DNA of 64,000 bases from Crossaster papposus (GCA_037893245.1 JBAIAA010000400.1:248001-312000); one strand, 5' to 3'; shown: positions 22,288 to 33,028, counted from the first letter of the stretch. Notes: generated from the sequence alone by a model not told the origin. A program made the numbers and translations.

Positions 22288-23920
22288 AAAAAACAGGGGT
22301 TCTCAAAATTATATGGGAAAATAAATCGACTTAACTATATTTTTGTGTTTCTACCAACATTATTTAAGCTTTTATTCTATATGAAATGTATGCATTGGTC
22401 AGTTTTGGAAAGTAAATCAACGAAAACAAAGAATGCCATGTTCCAACGAAGTTTTTGCCAACTAGCGCTTTCGCCCCCGCATACTACGTAAGCGCGTCCA
22501 CCGCGGCAGCGCCCATAATATAACTGGGCACTGGAAAACAATTGACGAGCTTCATAGATTTCTGTGTAGAAAAACGCACGGCATTCTGGGTAGCGTACAT
22601 GATTGCCGTGCAGCTAAGCCACGGAAGTAGTAACCTACGTTCGCAAGTCGCAGGAAAATTATTCAATCAGAGCTGAATGCACATCAGCACTTACATGTAC
22701 CTCCAACGTACACACATGTACAGATGTATATGCGGTGGGCACGAACGAAACAAGCGCCTGTACTGTAGTTGTAAAATAGTCAGATACCGGTTTCAAAGAA
22801 TCGGCGATATTATTGTTTGAACATCGGAACTAGACCGGGGCAGTCGCTTGCTATACAAGTAGCTACGGTGACCAGCTATAGCAACGGTACAATCTTGTGT
22901 ATACACTTTGTCACACAAAGTACACCGCTTGTACCAAAAGCATGGTACCATAGCTACAGCGCACATTTACGTAGCTATAGCGGGATGACGGATAGCGTTG
23001 TGGTTTTTTTCCTCCATGTCTATGGTAATAGTAGTACGTTGGGTTTGCGCACGTGCGCGCCTGCGGTCAGCTGTAATCCTTTTATTAAATAAACTCAGTT
23101 TCTTGAAAAAGAGGTAAAATATTTGTGTTCAAGCTGTTGTGTAAATTGCCCACTTGGTTCTATACTGAGACCATGGAGGTACATATTTGCATACCATACT
23201 TCATGCTGTGAACAAATTACAAAAGGTTCTGACGTACATATTTGTTTGGGTGTACATGTATGAACATTTTTATTCTATAAAATATAAAATATAAAATGCC
23301 CTGACGGACCATTTTTCCAAAAGGGTTCTAATGAGAATTTTTTGTTTTTTATGTACACGTACAGTATGTAGGTAGCCTAAGGCAGACGGGACAGTGCCTT
23401 ACATTTTGGGAAGTAGGTCCTAAGTGTATATACTGGGCCACACGACAGTATGCACAAAAAACTTAGAAGGTACATTACGTGGTGAACCCATTACGTAGGC
23501 CTAACACAAAATCTCACTCTTTTTACAGGAGACATTTCAAGTGCTAAAATTATCATTTTATATACAGTACAGTTGTCTTGTCCATTAGCTGCTTGCCAGG
23601 GTGGGCTCAGTTGTTTACTTTGTTTGAAAAATCGAGCGAGCAGTGAATGTGTCATAAAAATGTACCTTTTTGTTTTAAATTTCAGACTATTAAAGTGAAC
23701 CAGCTGGCTAGTATTCCATAGGGTGTCCATTTTTGACTTGGCTGTGCATGAACAATTTAGTTTTGGTCTTCTGTATAGTTTGTAAAACCTTACAGTTCTT
23801 GAAGTAGTTCTGATCATGAAACAAGTTCATCTTGAACTAACATTCAAAAAGTTGTGTGCTTGTGTCTTGAGACTAATTATGTTTACCATCAATTATGAAT
23901 CCTTTTTGTTGTTGTAATAG

Positions 23921-24047
23921 GCCGGTAGAAAGACAAGGAACTCTAGAACAACACGTGCAACTACGTGTACAGATGTTTGTAACCAGCTGGAAGATTTGAT
24001 CCACAAAGATCCACCAAAGTATGTCATTAGAGACTCTCCGGGAAAAG
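23921..24047 (+). CDS. Possible internal exon of an unidentified gene
   Basis: A pyrimidine-rich tract ending in TTGTAATAG precedes a 127-base open segment with a GTACGT donor right after it. The translation is basic and then amphipathic: AGRKTRNSRTTRATTCTDVC, then NQLEDLIHKDPPKYVIRDSP. It is not repeated in the window and does not resemble a known transposon protein. Splice signals and amino-acid composition look genuine, but the neighbouring exons were not found apart from a weak candidate at 22201. Confidence 0.35.
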
Positions 24048-24429
24048 GTACGTACAGTACATGCATACAAAAAATATGACTTAAACCTCTGAATTCTTAT
24101 TGACTGATTGCACATGTGCATATGTGCACAATGTGGGTTTGAATAAAAAATAAAAGAATTGTTGAAATATAAATATTATGCACTTGGGGGGGTCCATAAT
24201 CAAACTTTACCAAAAAAAATTGAAGAACTACCGGTACCAATGGCTAAATTCTTAAAATGTTCCATTTTTTTTTACAACTTCACTTTAATTAACCAATTGC
24301 CAATCTAAAAACGAAAGATTGAGGATTCTTTGTTCCCTTCCTTCCCTTTTGTGTTTTATTCCTTGGTTGTAATAGGTAAACATGTACACGTTTGAATTTT
24401 GCCATGATCATTATGGTGCAAGGAGACCC

Positions 24430-25080
24430 ATGTACATGTACACTAAGTCGTGAACCACATAACGATCGAGGCTCGATATTGTGTTTTCCTTTATTCCTAT
24501 GTTATACCCAATCCCCATTGCTTTGCGCTTCCCCCGTCGATCGAGGACCGAATTTTTTCATTCATACATGTACCGCCGACCGAGGGGCTTTTGTTTCCTT
24601 TGTTCTCCTTCGTGTCTCGCCCCTCGGTCGTTATGGGGTGCAAGAGCATGTACACACACACACATGGCCATGTATTGACCGGCAATCCTGGAAGGGGGCA
24701 TTGTCCGACCGTCTTACCTTTTTTGTTTGTACTCTAACGTTTTTGGATGATCGCCATAGGGTTTGTACACGAGTTGAGATCGTGGACGTTGTCTCAATCG
24801 TGGGCCCATTGCTTGCCTCCCAATTCTTTTGTGCGACAACCACGATTGCCGATCAATGCATACGCACACATACACGCAAACATGTACGTTTGTTTATGGT
24901 GTAAATCGAGGAGTTTCCTTTGTTCCTCTCGAAAATTTCCTTTGTTTGTACTCTAACTTTTTCCGCAGCTCTCATTGGTTTTGTACACGAATCTCAATCG
25001 AGGTTGTCCTTGATTCTAACCCTAACCCATTCACTTTTGTGTCGCCAGGTATGTGTCCTCCATTTACACCATAAACAGAC
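24430..25080. repeat. Degenerate tandem repeat
   Basis: The motif TTTGTACTCTAAC followed by TTTGTACACGA occurs at about 24727-24770 and again at 24947-24990. TTTCCTTTGTTC and TCGAGG-type motifs recur around both. It appears to be two or three diverged units of roughly 220 bp. Open frames on both strands here are a consequence. Confidence 0.45.
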
Positions 25081-25377
25081 GCATGTATGTACAATGTACA
25101 TGATAGGCAATTTCATGCAAACAGGGACCTGGCCCCCGAAAATCAAATTCACTCCTGAACTTTTTGTTGTTGTTGAGTTATTGATACCGGTAGATGTAAA
25201 AAACAGAATATAAACTTTTTAGTAAAATCAATCGTTTCACGTTTCTTTCTTGTTATGTTTGGCATAAAAAATGAACTACTTTATGTGCACTTTCATTTGT
25301 TTGCATTTTTTTCTTGGGAAAAAGCAGTACTCACAAAACACATGTATGTATGTATGTAGAATTTTTTGTTGGTTTGT

Positions 25378-25584
25378 TAACATGTTGCCAGAGACCCATG
25401 GATTCAAGAAGTGTTAAAAAACGTTTAGTTAGTGTTTGGATCGTCAGATATGTCAACATGAATGTTAAAATCTCCAGTTATTAAAATTGGTTCAGAAGAT
25501 AAAATAATGGATTCTAAATAATCGGCAAATTCAGTGATAAACTGATTAACTGTACAAGGATGGCTAACTGAGTAAGGTGGCCTG
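25378..25584 (-). mobile_element. CR1-like LINE, endonuclease segment downstream of the gypsy insertion
   Basis: The minus-strand translation runs PPYSVSHPCTVNQFITEFAD, then ILITGDFNIHVDISDDPNTN. GDFNIH is the conserved motif of apurinic-like endonucleases. It directly continues the LINE ORF at 30152-31162 once the gypsy element and its duplicated CAGGC are removed. A frameshift follows at about 25430, after which LTLLESMGLWQHVN is readable. The LINE is cut off near 25378, so its reverse transcriptase is missing. Confidence 0.85.
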
Positions 25585-25741
25585 TGTAATATCAGGTAGA
25601 AATGACCAAGGTCGTGGAGACGATCTTTACTATGTAAGTGGTTTATTAAAGATGGCTGCCTCCATGCCATATTTCCATGTGCCCAGCTCAGTGGTCAAGA
25701 GAGGGCGCTATAACAAGTTATGATCAAGGCATAATCCTACA
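25585..25741 (-). repeat. 3' LTR of the gypsy element
   Basis: 157 bp, read on the minus strand from TGTAGGATTATGCC to CCTGATATTACA, with TG/CA ends. No difference from the 5' LTR was seen on reading. Confidence 0.95.
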
Positions 25742-25925
25742 CCTCCCCCCAAGTACGAATCTGTGTACTTTAAGATCAGGACATAAATTGGCATTAAAGT
25801 CTGTATTGTTCATTTATGCATTAAATTTAGTCTTTGAATGTGTAGACAATGTTCCGAGATCCTGTGACAACAGCTTTAAACTATAACTATATAAATGTCA
25901 ACCGCTAAACTATAACTACTGAACT

Positions 25926-25957
<32 letters not shown>

Positions 25958-26007
25958 GTGTAAACCGTTTTAGTTTTAGTCTATGATTGACTGCTTGGAT
26001 TAAGTTT

Positions 26008-28467
26008 TTATAAATCAAGGCGATTAGGAGGCTTCACTAAACGTCCTGAACGTGTCATCACAGCATGTGGTTGAGCACACGGTGGTGGAGACGGAGAGGA
26101 TGTCTGTGGTAGAGTCGGTGAAGACTTTGGAGCTGGGGGTGTCAAACCTGTCTGCTCAGTCACATCGGGAGAAGAAAGAGACGGCAGTGTTGGCGGTTGG
26201 ATCAGAGGGATTTGATTTGGTGTGTTAACCAATGCTGAGCGGTTGCGACGGACTGTACCACGGTCAGTTCTTACGATGTAGGATCGTGGCTCTGATGTCT
26301 TGCTTACGACTGTTCCGTGGCGGTCTTGATCTCTGATCCACACGGGGTCACCTGGTTGCAGTACTGGCAACTCTCGAGATCGGTGACGAAGATTGAAGTT
26401 GCAGTGTTGGTTGTCTCGGTAGACTTCTTCCTTCTGTTGGACTTTTTGATGAAGCTCGGGTTGGACTTTGGGGTGCAGATTCGATGGAAGAATTGGCAGT
26501 TGTGTGCGGAGTTTTCGTCCCATCAGCAACTCGCTTGGCGAAAGTCCATTTTGTAGGGGGGTTGCTCTGTACGTCAGAAGGGCTAAGTAGGGTTCCTCAT
26601 TTTTTTTGAGTAGGCCTTTCACGGTGCGAACTGCTCGCTCGGCTTCGCCGTTTGCCTGAGGGTACCTCGGTGAGCTAGTGGTGTGTACGAAACCGTATGT
26701 CTTCGCAAACTGTCGGAATGAGTGTGCGCTGAACTGTGGCCCGTTGTCAGATACCACCAAGTCTGGTATCCCGTGTACTGCGAAGATTTCTTTCAGAGCT
26801 CGGATCACAGTTTCTGCAGATTGGTTATTGGAGAGGGATTTGATCTCTATCCAGCGAGAGTAGTAGTCAATGACGATGAGGAAGATTTTTCCTTGGTATT
26901 CGAACAGATCCATGCCTAGTCTTTCCCAAGGACGGGATGGGAAAGATGCTGGCATAAGGGGCTCACGCTGTTCTGGTCGGTGTTTCGCGCAGGTTGAACA
27001 CTTGGAAACCATATCCTCGATGCTTTTGGAGATACCTGGCCACCAAACAGATGTATGTGCTCTGGCTCGGCACTTGGTGATTCCCAGATGGCCTTGATGG
27101 ATGCAGTCAAGAATTTCAAATCTCATGACTCTGGGAATGACTATGCGGTCATTGTATAGAAGAAGATCGTTGACTACCGCAAGATGGCTTCGGCTCTCCC
27201 AGTACTGACGGAGTAATGGTGATTGTGGCATATATGCAGGCCAGCCGTGCAGGCAGTACTCCTTGATTTGTGCGCATTCTTCATCAGCCTTTTGGGCTTC
27301 AGCGATGTCGAGTAGGCGTTGTGTACTCGCATGGAGTGTAGTCATCGTGTGCGTAGCGAAACTTTCGACTTCTTCGATCAGCGTAGTGTCGCTTTTATCT
27401 GGTATACCGACAGGGGCACGCGACAATGCGTCGGCAGTAGTCTGGTGCTTGCCTGGTACATACTGGACCGTTGGGCTAAATCTCATCAGACGTAGGCGAA
27501 AACGCAATATGCGTGGGGGCATCTTGGAGAGTTCCTTTGTTTGCAGAAGGGACACAAGTGGCTTGTGGTCTGTCTCAAGGGTGAAATGTAGCCCCAGGAT
27601 GTAGTCAGAGAACTTCTCACAAGCCCATGTTGTAGCTAGTGCCTCTTTCTCAATGACTGCGTATCGCATCTCTGTTTCGTTGAGAGAGCGTGATGCGTAG
27701 CAAACTGGACGGCGTTTTCCATCGTCTTGGGTTTGAAGCAAAACGGACCCGATACCAGATGATGAAGCATCAGTGGCGACGAAGGTAGGACGTTTTGGGT
27801 CGTAGTGGGCTAGTATTTCAGATGATATGAGCATGTTCTTCACCCGTTGAAAAGATTTCTGTTGGGCATCATCCCAATACCAGACCGTGTCCTTTCGTAA
27901 CAGCTGGCGTAGTGGCTCAGTGATTACTGCCAACCCTGGGACGAATTTGCCGAGTTGGTTTACCATTCCCATGAATCGCTGTAGTTCTGTGATGTTGGAC
28001 GGGACTGGGAATTCTGCGATGGCTGTAGTTTTTCCTTGGTCAGCATGCAGGCCTGCTGCGTCTATTACGTGACCCAAGAACTTGATTGTGCCCTTAGAGA
28101 ATTCGCATTTGTCATTGAGGGTTAGGCCAGCTTTCTGAAGTCGCTGTAGGACTGCTCTCACACGCTGGTCATGTTCTACTTGGTTGGCGCCATGGATAAG
28201 GATGTCATCCATATGGCAGATGACACCTTTGAGGCCAACAAGTATACTGGACATAGTTCGCTGGAAAATCTCTGGAGCAGAACTGATGCCGAAGGGTAGC
28301 CGGTTGAAGCAGTAGCGACCCGAGGGCGTGATGAATGTAGTCAGCAGCCTGGACTCCTTGTCTAGGGGTATCTGCCAAAATCCACTTTTGGCGTCGAGTT
28401 TTGAGAAGAGCCGGCTCTGTCCGAGTTTAGCCAGACTTTCATCGACTGAGGACATGGGGTGAATCAT
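26008..28467 (-). CDS. pol: Gypsy pol: reverse transcriptase, RNase H, integrase
   Basis: 819 codons. The RT palm is shown by FSKLDAKSGFWQIPL and the catalytic box CHMDDILIHG. The HMDD variant is common in Mag-like elements. RNase H follows with FVATDASSSGIGSVL and ETDHKPL. The integrase has an HHCC zinc-binding region (HQGHLG, then CSTCAKH) and a catalytic core with Asp in MDLFEY, VSDNGPQFS and the Glu-bearing YPQANGEAERAV, so the acidic triad is intact. A Pro/Ser-rich tail ends in TRSGRLVKPPNRL. There is no chromodomain, unlike the remnant at 3435. The reading frame differs from the upstream protease frame, and the shift lies inside RT between VDLTQLNKSV and HPMSSVDESL. It is therefore probably a mutation rather than programmed. 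Confidence 0.93.
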   Translation of the reverse strand: MIHPMSSVDESLAKLGQSRLFSKLDAKSGFWQIPLDKESRLLTTFITPSGRYCFNRLPFGISSAPEIFQRTMSSILVGLKGVICHMDDILIHGANQVEHDQRVRAVLQRLQKAGLTLNDKCEFSKGTIKFLGHVIDAAGLHADQGKTTAIAEFPVPSNITELQRFMGMVNQLGKFVPGLAVITEPLRQLLRKDTVWYWDDAQQKSFQRVKNMLISSEILAHYDPKRPTFVATDASSSGIGSVLLQTQDDGKRRPVCYASRSLNETEMRYAVIEKEALATTWACEKFSDYILGLHFTLETDHKPLVSLLQTKELSKMPPRILRFRLRLMRFSPTVQYVPGKHQTTADALSRAPVGIPDKSDTTLIEEVESFATHTMTTLHASTQRLLDIAEAQKADEECAQIKEYCLHGWPAYMPQSPLLRQYWESRSHLAVVNDLLLYNDRIVIPRVMRFEILDCIHQGHLGITKCRARAHTSVWWPGISKSIEDMVSKCSTCAKHRPEQREPLMPASFPSRPWERLGMDLFEYQGKIFLIVIDYYSRWIEIKSLSNNQSAETVIRALKEIFAVHGIPDLVVSDNGPQFSAHSFRQFAKTYGFVHTTSSPRYPQANGEAERAVRTVKGLLKKNEEPYLALLTYRATPLQNGLSPSELLMGRKLRTQLPILPSNLHPKVQPELHQKVQQKEEVYRDNQHCNFNLRHRSRELPVLQPGDPVWIRDQDRHGTVVSKTSEPRSYIVRTDRGTVRRNRSALVNTPNQIPLIQPPTLPSLSSPDVTEQTGLTPPAPKSSPTLPQTSSPSPPPCAQPHAVMTRSGRLVKPPNRLDL

Positions 28468-29281
28468 CGCGTAGAACGCTTTTGTTTAGTTGAGTAAGGT
28501 CAACACAAATGCGATATGAACCATTTGCTTTAGGCACGGTTACCATGGCTGAGCACCACGTTGTTGGCGCGGTGACTGGAGAAATGACGCCTTGTTGCTG
28601 CATGGACTGAATCTCCTTTTCAACCTGTGGTAGTAGGGGGTGGGGGACTTTCCGTGGTGTGTACAAGCATACTGGCTTAGCATCAGGACACAGCGTTATG
28701 TGGTATGGCGTCTGAAGTTTTCCCAGGCCAGTGAATAACCCAGGGAACTCTGCTCGGAAGTCAGGAGATGAGTTCTGCTTCACCTCGTTGACTCTTGTAA
28801 TGAGGCCCAGATCGACACATGCTCGTTTGCTGAGTAACGAGCATCTCTGGTTCCGAATGACGTAAAGTCGCTCGGTGATCTCTTTCTGGTGATACCTTAG
28901 TGTTGCGGTCAGCATACCAGTCACTGGAAGTGGGGTACCACCTGGACCACGGAGGGACTGATTTGTCTTTTTGAGTTCTACTCCGGCGAGCCATGGTTCA
29001 GTGTCGCTGATGACTGAAACAGTTGCCCCGGTGTCAAGCTTGAAACGGGTGCGGTGTCCATTGACGGAGATGTGAGCACTCCAGTAGTCAGCGTTTCCGA
29101 TGACTTCGCCGAGAAAGGGAAGGTCATCTTCATCAGTGTCGTCCACTTCGTGGACTTTTAGTGCTGCGTTTGGATGCAGGGGCACTCCGACAAACAGTCT
29201 TGAAGTGGCCTTGTTTCTTGCAATTGTCACACACTGCATCTTTTGCAGGGCAGTGTAGGCGTGAATGTCGTTGTCTGCCAC
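28439..29281 (-). CDS. pol: Gypsy protease and start of reverse transcriptase
   Basis: 280 codons. The retropepsin motif is FKLDTGATVSVIS, with the catalytic DTG near residue 81, where proteolytic maturation of the Gag-Pol product would occur. The RT N-terminus follows with HPLLPQVEKEIQSMQQQGVI and YRICVDLTQLNK, after which the frame is lost. It overlaps gag by 149 bases in another frame, as expected if Pro-Pol is made by ribosomal frameshifting. No slippery sequence was pinned down. The true upstream limit of translation is set by the shift site, not by the first ATG. Confidence 0.88.
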   Translation of the reverse strand: MADNDIHAYTALQKMQCVTIARNKATSRLFVGVPLHPNAALKVHEVDDTDEDDLPFLGEVIGNADYWSAHISVNGHRTRFKLDTGATVSVISDTEPWLAGVELKKTNQSLRGPGGTPLPVTGMLTATLRYHQKEITERLYVIRNQRCSLLSKRACVDLGLITRVNEVKQNSSPDFRAEFPGLFTGLGKLQTPYHITLCPDAKPVCLYTPRKVPHPLLPQVEKEIQSMQQQGVISPVTAPTTWCSAMVTVPKANGSYRICVDLTQLNKSVLRDDSPHVLSR

Positions 29282-29957
29282 ACCATTGGCATGTTCCCGT
29301 GGCGAAATCTCGTCTGGGTTGTTTGAGCTGATCCTCTGGCTTTAGTGTGGGCGTTGCCGCTTTTCTGTTGTTGACAAAGTCAATGTTAGCAGGCTTCGTG
29401 TCACCCCGAACAATGTCACGGCTTTCCTTTCGTGCCTCAGTCTGGCGACATAGTTGGACCGCTTTATCGAGTGTGAGGTCCGCTTTAGACTGCAGGGTGT
29501 CAGACAATTTGTCATCCAACACTCCAACAACTATTCTGTCCCTGATGAGGCTGTCTTTTAGCTCTAGGTATTTACAGTTGTCAGCTAGTCTGTACAGATC
29601 TTGAATGAAGGCATCGACTGGTTCGCCTGGCATTTGTTTACGTTTGTTGAAACGAGCTCTCTCCACGATCACATTTCGTCTGCCTTCATAATGTTTATTC
29701 AGGGCTTGTTTGACTTCATCATACGTTGCTGATTCCTCATCAATTCTGAGGGTAATCATGATATCGTCAGCGCAATCACCCATAGAGTACAGGAGTGTGC
29801 TCACCTGTTCCCGGTCTGGCTTTTTGTTGAGTCCGGAGGCGATCCGATATCGTTCAAAACGTTTGATCCATTTGGGCCACAATTCACATTGGTTTGGCCC
29901 GTTTCCACCATTAAACTTCCCAGGAAGGGGTAGCTGAGTCATAAGTTGAGTAGCCAT
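29133..29957 (-). CDS. gag: Gypsy Gag with two zinc knuckles
   Basis: 274 codons starting 24 bases inside the primer-binding site, so the start is well placed. The capsid-like region has NQCELWPKWIKRFERYRIAS and the RNVIVERARFNKRKQMPGE stretch typical of retrotransposon Gag (the spacing of MPGEPVDAFIQDLYRLA matches). The C-terminal nucleocapsid has two CX2CX4HX4C knuckles, CQWCGRQRHSRLHC and CDNCKKQGHFKTVC, then a basic tail. Gag would assemble virus-like particles in the cytoplasm and package element RNA. The frame is open throughout. Confidence 0.92.
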   Translation of the reverse strand: MATQLMTQLPLPGKFNGGNGPNQCELWPKWIKRFERYRIASGLNKKPDREQVSTLLYSMGDCADDIMITLRIDEESATYDEVKQALNKHYEGRRNVIVERARFNKRKQMPGEPVDAFIQDLYRLADNCKYLELKDSLIRDRIVVGVLDDKLSDTLQSKADLTLDKAVQLCRQTEARKESRDIVRGDTKPANIDFVNNRKAATPTLKPEDQLKQPRRDFATGTCQWCGRQRHSRLHCPAKDAVCDNCKKQGHFKTVCRSAPASKRSTKSPRSGRH

Positions 29958-29990
29958 GCCGTGGGTTTGTATTTTAAACCGCTGCCACCA

Positions 29991-30147
29991 TGTAATATCA
30001 GGTAGAAATGACCAAGGTCGTGGAGACGATCTTTACTATGTAAGTGGTTTATTAAAGATGGCTGCCTCCATGCCATATTTCCATGTGCCCAGCTCAGTGG
30101 TCAAGAGAGGGCGCTATAACAAGTTATGATCAAGGCATAATCCTACA
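29991..30147 (-). repeat. 5' LTR of the gypsy element
   Basis: 157 bp matching 25585-25741 without a visible difference. Promoter and polyadenylation elements inside such a short LTR could not be assigned. Confidence 0.95.
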
Positions 30148-30151
30148 GCCT

Positions 30152-31162
30152 GTAAATGATTACAAGTCGTAATTTAAACGAATTAATTCCTACAGACCAT
30201 TCTGAAAACTCAAATGAATCTAATTCATCTCCAGCAATTTTCTTGACGTGCAAATGATCACGAAACAACAAAGCAGTGCCTCCCCCCACACGGTTTTTCC
30301 AGGGATGATCCAGCAATCTAAAACCAGGTGGAGTTGCTTCAACCTTGTGGGCAACATCTATATCTGTAAACCAAGTCTCTGTAAGGGCAAACAAATCAGC
30401 CTTACTATTAATAGCATAAGAAACAAAATCAGCTGTTTTATTTTTAAGAGATCTGGTATTTAAGCAACAAAGTTTAAATAGATCATCAGAGGAATCGGCA
30501 GGATTTACAACAATGTGTTTAAGGACAGGAGTACGGTTACCCAAAGCTAACATATTATGAACATAATCAAGCCGGTGACCAATGTGAACAGGAATTCTAC
30601 ACTTATAGTTACAATGACCCGCTCTACTACCCCTGAACCGAAAAATTCCATTCGCTTTCAGAATCGAAAACAATTCAGGCTGAATGGAGTGATAACAAGT
30701 CTTACGGATGTTAAAAAGCTGACTACGGGAATACATTCTAGTTGTATTAGACATGGAAGGCGAATTTTCTGTATGCATAAAATGCAACTCGTCATTGCTA
30801 GTGCATCCAATACGAGGGCCTGGGTTAACAGAAATATCCATAAATATTGTTATATCATGTGGAGGGTCGTGACCAGGAATAACTAGAGTAGTTTGGCCAT
30901 GTTTGGACCATTTGACTAATGGAACTTTTGAGAAATTAAATCCAGTACGGCACAGCTGTAATGTTACCCCATGACAGGGTGTGATTGGCACAACAAAATT
31001 AGTCAGACACATGTACTGATTATGAGACACAAAATACTCATTTCTGACAGTCTCAGCATCAGCAAAGAATTGAACCTGTTGTGAATTATGTATGATAAAA
31101 ACCAGATGTAAAAACACCAACAGACGAACACGGGCACTAATGGCACCAGCCATGGTGAACAC
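30152..31162 (-). CDS. CR1-like LINE ORF, N-terminus with 2A-like motif and endonuclease start
   Basis: 337 codons to the gypsy insertion. Residues 10-30 are hydrophobic (RLLVFLHLVFIIH), signal-peptide-like. At residues 109-116 (30815-30838) is DISVNPGP, close to the 2A consensus D-x-E-x-N-P-G-P, with Ser in the Glu position. CR1-type LINEs of sea urchins and other invertebrates are known to carry 2A peptides here, which cause a co-translational break. The endonuclease starts at CCLNTRSLKNKTADF, with LFALTETWF, and stops at VIIYR where the gypsy element sits. The ORF resumes at 25584. No reverse transcriptase is retained, so the copy is dead. Confidence 0.85.
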
Positions 31163-31359
31163 ACGTTACACAATAGTAAACTCGACCAGATAAAAAACAC
31201 ATTTAAAAAACATCAAAATAACAAGCAATTCGTATCGGATAAAACACCAAAATATATCGCAAAGAAGCACATAAACCTTACCAAACACATCAACAATAAA
31301 TAAAAAGACGATGCCAAAAACTCAGCAAAGATAAAACGGATAAAATAAGCAAGCACTGG

Positions 31360-32070
31360 CAGAGAAAAATAGACAGTGGCAGCTACAGAACAGCGCCCTA
31401 GAGATTGCTGCAGCCAAGGTCGGTCTTTTTCTCAACGCAAAGAAGACCAAGTACATGACCTTCAATGAGGATGAGAACCACCTGTCAATATGTTCCAACG
31501 ATGGCTCACAACTCAAAGAGGTCAGCGATTTCAGGTACCTTGGGTCCTCTGACAGTAAGAAGGACTTCCTGACACGCAAAGGACAAGCTTCACAACATCT
31601 GGCAATCAAGTATTGCAAAGTCAACAAAGCTGTCCTTTTTCAGAGCCTGTGCAGAGAGCATTCTTCTCTATGGAGCCGAAACCTGGACCATGAAGAAAGA
31701 GCTTCATGATCGCCTTGATGGTACATACACCGTACCAGGCTTCTTATGAGGGTGCAGAACATTTCATGGCGTGAACACAAGACCAAAGAGCAGATTTACA
31801 GAGACATTCCACCTATCTCTGCATGATATTGTTGCTCAACGTAGAGCACGCCTTGCTGGCCACTGCTATCGTGCTAAGGATCAGGTCATTTCTGATGTAA
31901 TATGCTGGAGACTCCCATGCCCTAATAGAGGACGAAGACCTCTCAACTACATAGATGTGATTGGCAGAGACACACAATATGAAATTGAGGACCTTCCAAA
32001 CACGATCATGAGGGATAGAGATTACTGGCGCGGTGTTGTGAACAGAATCTCGGTTGCGGCCGCTAGATGA
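31360..32070 (+). pseudogene. Non-LTR retrotransposon RT C-terminal fragment
   Basis: The first part reads LEIAAAKVGLFLNAKKTKYM and FRYLGSSDSKKDFLTRKGQA. Another frame gives the well-known ACAESILLYGAETWT. The last 100 residues (31771-32070) read RARLAGHCYRAKD and RGRRPLNYIDVIGRDTQYEI, ending at a stop. These are the post-RT motifs (YLGS, LLYG-E-WT, R-R-x-GHC, GRRP-Y-D) of the same broad group as the relic at 900. Stops and two frameshifts break it, and the YADD box is missing. Confidence 0.8.
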
Positions 32071-32782
32071 TGATTTCAAACAACTCAGATGTTTTCTAAT
32101 CTAGTCCATGCAGATTAATAGCTTTCTTCACCACAATATTGCATTTGATGATATACAAGAACGGTGGCCAAGAATATTCAATCAGAAAGTAACACCACTT
32201 TGATAATTCGTTTTATATGAATTTCTTTGTACAACTTAAGCCAACAATTACTAACACGGCGGAAATCGTCTCCAGAAACCTTGCAAAACACTTTGGCGTT
32301 TCCAGTTTCATATCTCAACTTCTGCTTAACGTATGAATTTAGTTTGCTCGCCAAAATAAAGAGTAATTCTTCATCTTCATTACTGTACTTAAAATGTATT
32401 ACAAAGTTCTTTAAAACTGTCGTACCAGGGGGGTTGAATGTGATCGGTTATGTCCATTTTACTGTGCGTCCCTTCATGGTCGTAACTAACTTAGCCACCA
32501 AACGGCCAAATTGATTTAGTTCCAGCGTATAAACTTTGGTCCCCTAAAAAATAATGATGTAAAAGTCACGCTGATTGGCTATTCTTTTCTACCATACTTG
32601 GTATGTCGTATGATTTGAAACAGTAGTACAGTAGTCGTGTAAAAAGTGTCTAGAAAATGGAAAGTTACGTCAAGTTGTGTGTTGAACCCGGGACAACGCT
32701 ATGCGGTTTACACGGGAGTACATGGTTTTTAACTATAAGCACTTATATAAATTGTCTAAGTGTCAGCACAAAGCGATTTGGA
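32071..32782. other. Non-coding stretch
   Basis: No gene or repeat recognised. Confidence 0.35.
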
Positions 32783-33028
32783 TTAAAGGTATGATACACC
32801 ATTTGCAGATATCGAAAACATTTACTACCGAATTATTAAGAAATATCTTATACTCATTTAAAGGTAAATAGTGGTTCTAGGCATCCAGCAAACTGATTGC
32901 GCTAGATATCCTGTATTTATTCCGAAAAATTGAATTTTATAAAGTAAATAACATAAGAACAACTGCTCGACGCCGGTTGAAAACAAACGCTGTTTTTCGT
33001 GCTTTTCTCGGCATCAATGAACTTCGGA
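32783..33028 (+). mobile_element. MITE family A, left-part copy (right end lost)
   Basis: Starts TTAAAGGTATGATACACCAT and follows the family through GCTGTTTTTCGTGCTTTTCTC, then departs. The central hairpin part is deleted. Confidence 0.8.

Larger units (their letters stand above)
25585..30147 (-). mobile_element. Ty3/gypsy (Mag-like) LTR retrotransposon, nearly complete
   Basis: A 4563-bp element with LTRs of 157 bp that I read as identical, flanked by a 5-bp duplication GCCTG (25580-25584 and 30148-30152). Minus-strand order: 5' LTR (29991-30147), a primer-binding-site-like TGGTGGCAGC right after it (29981-29990), gag, protease, RT, RNase H, integrase, polypurine tract CTTGGGGGGAGG (25742-25753), 3' LTR (25585-25741). 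LTR identity implies a recent insertion. One frameshift in RT is the main defect seen. It sits inside a CR1-like LINE. Confidence 0.95.
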
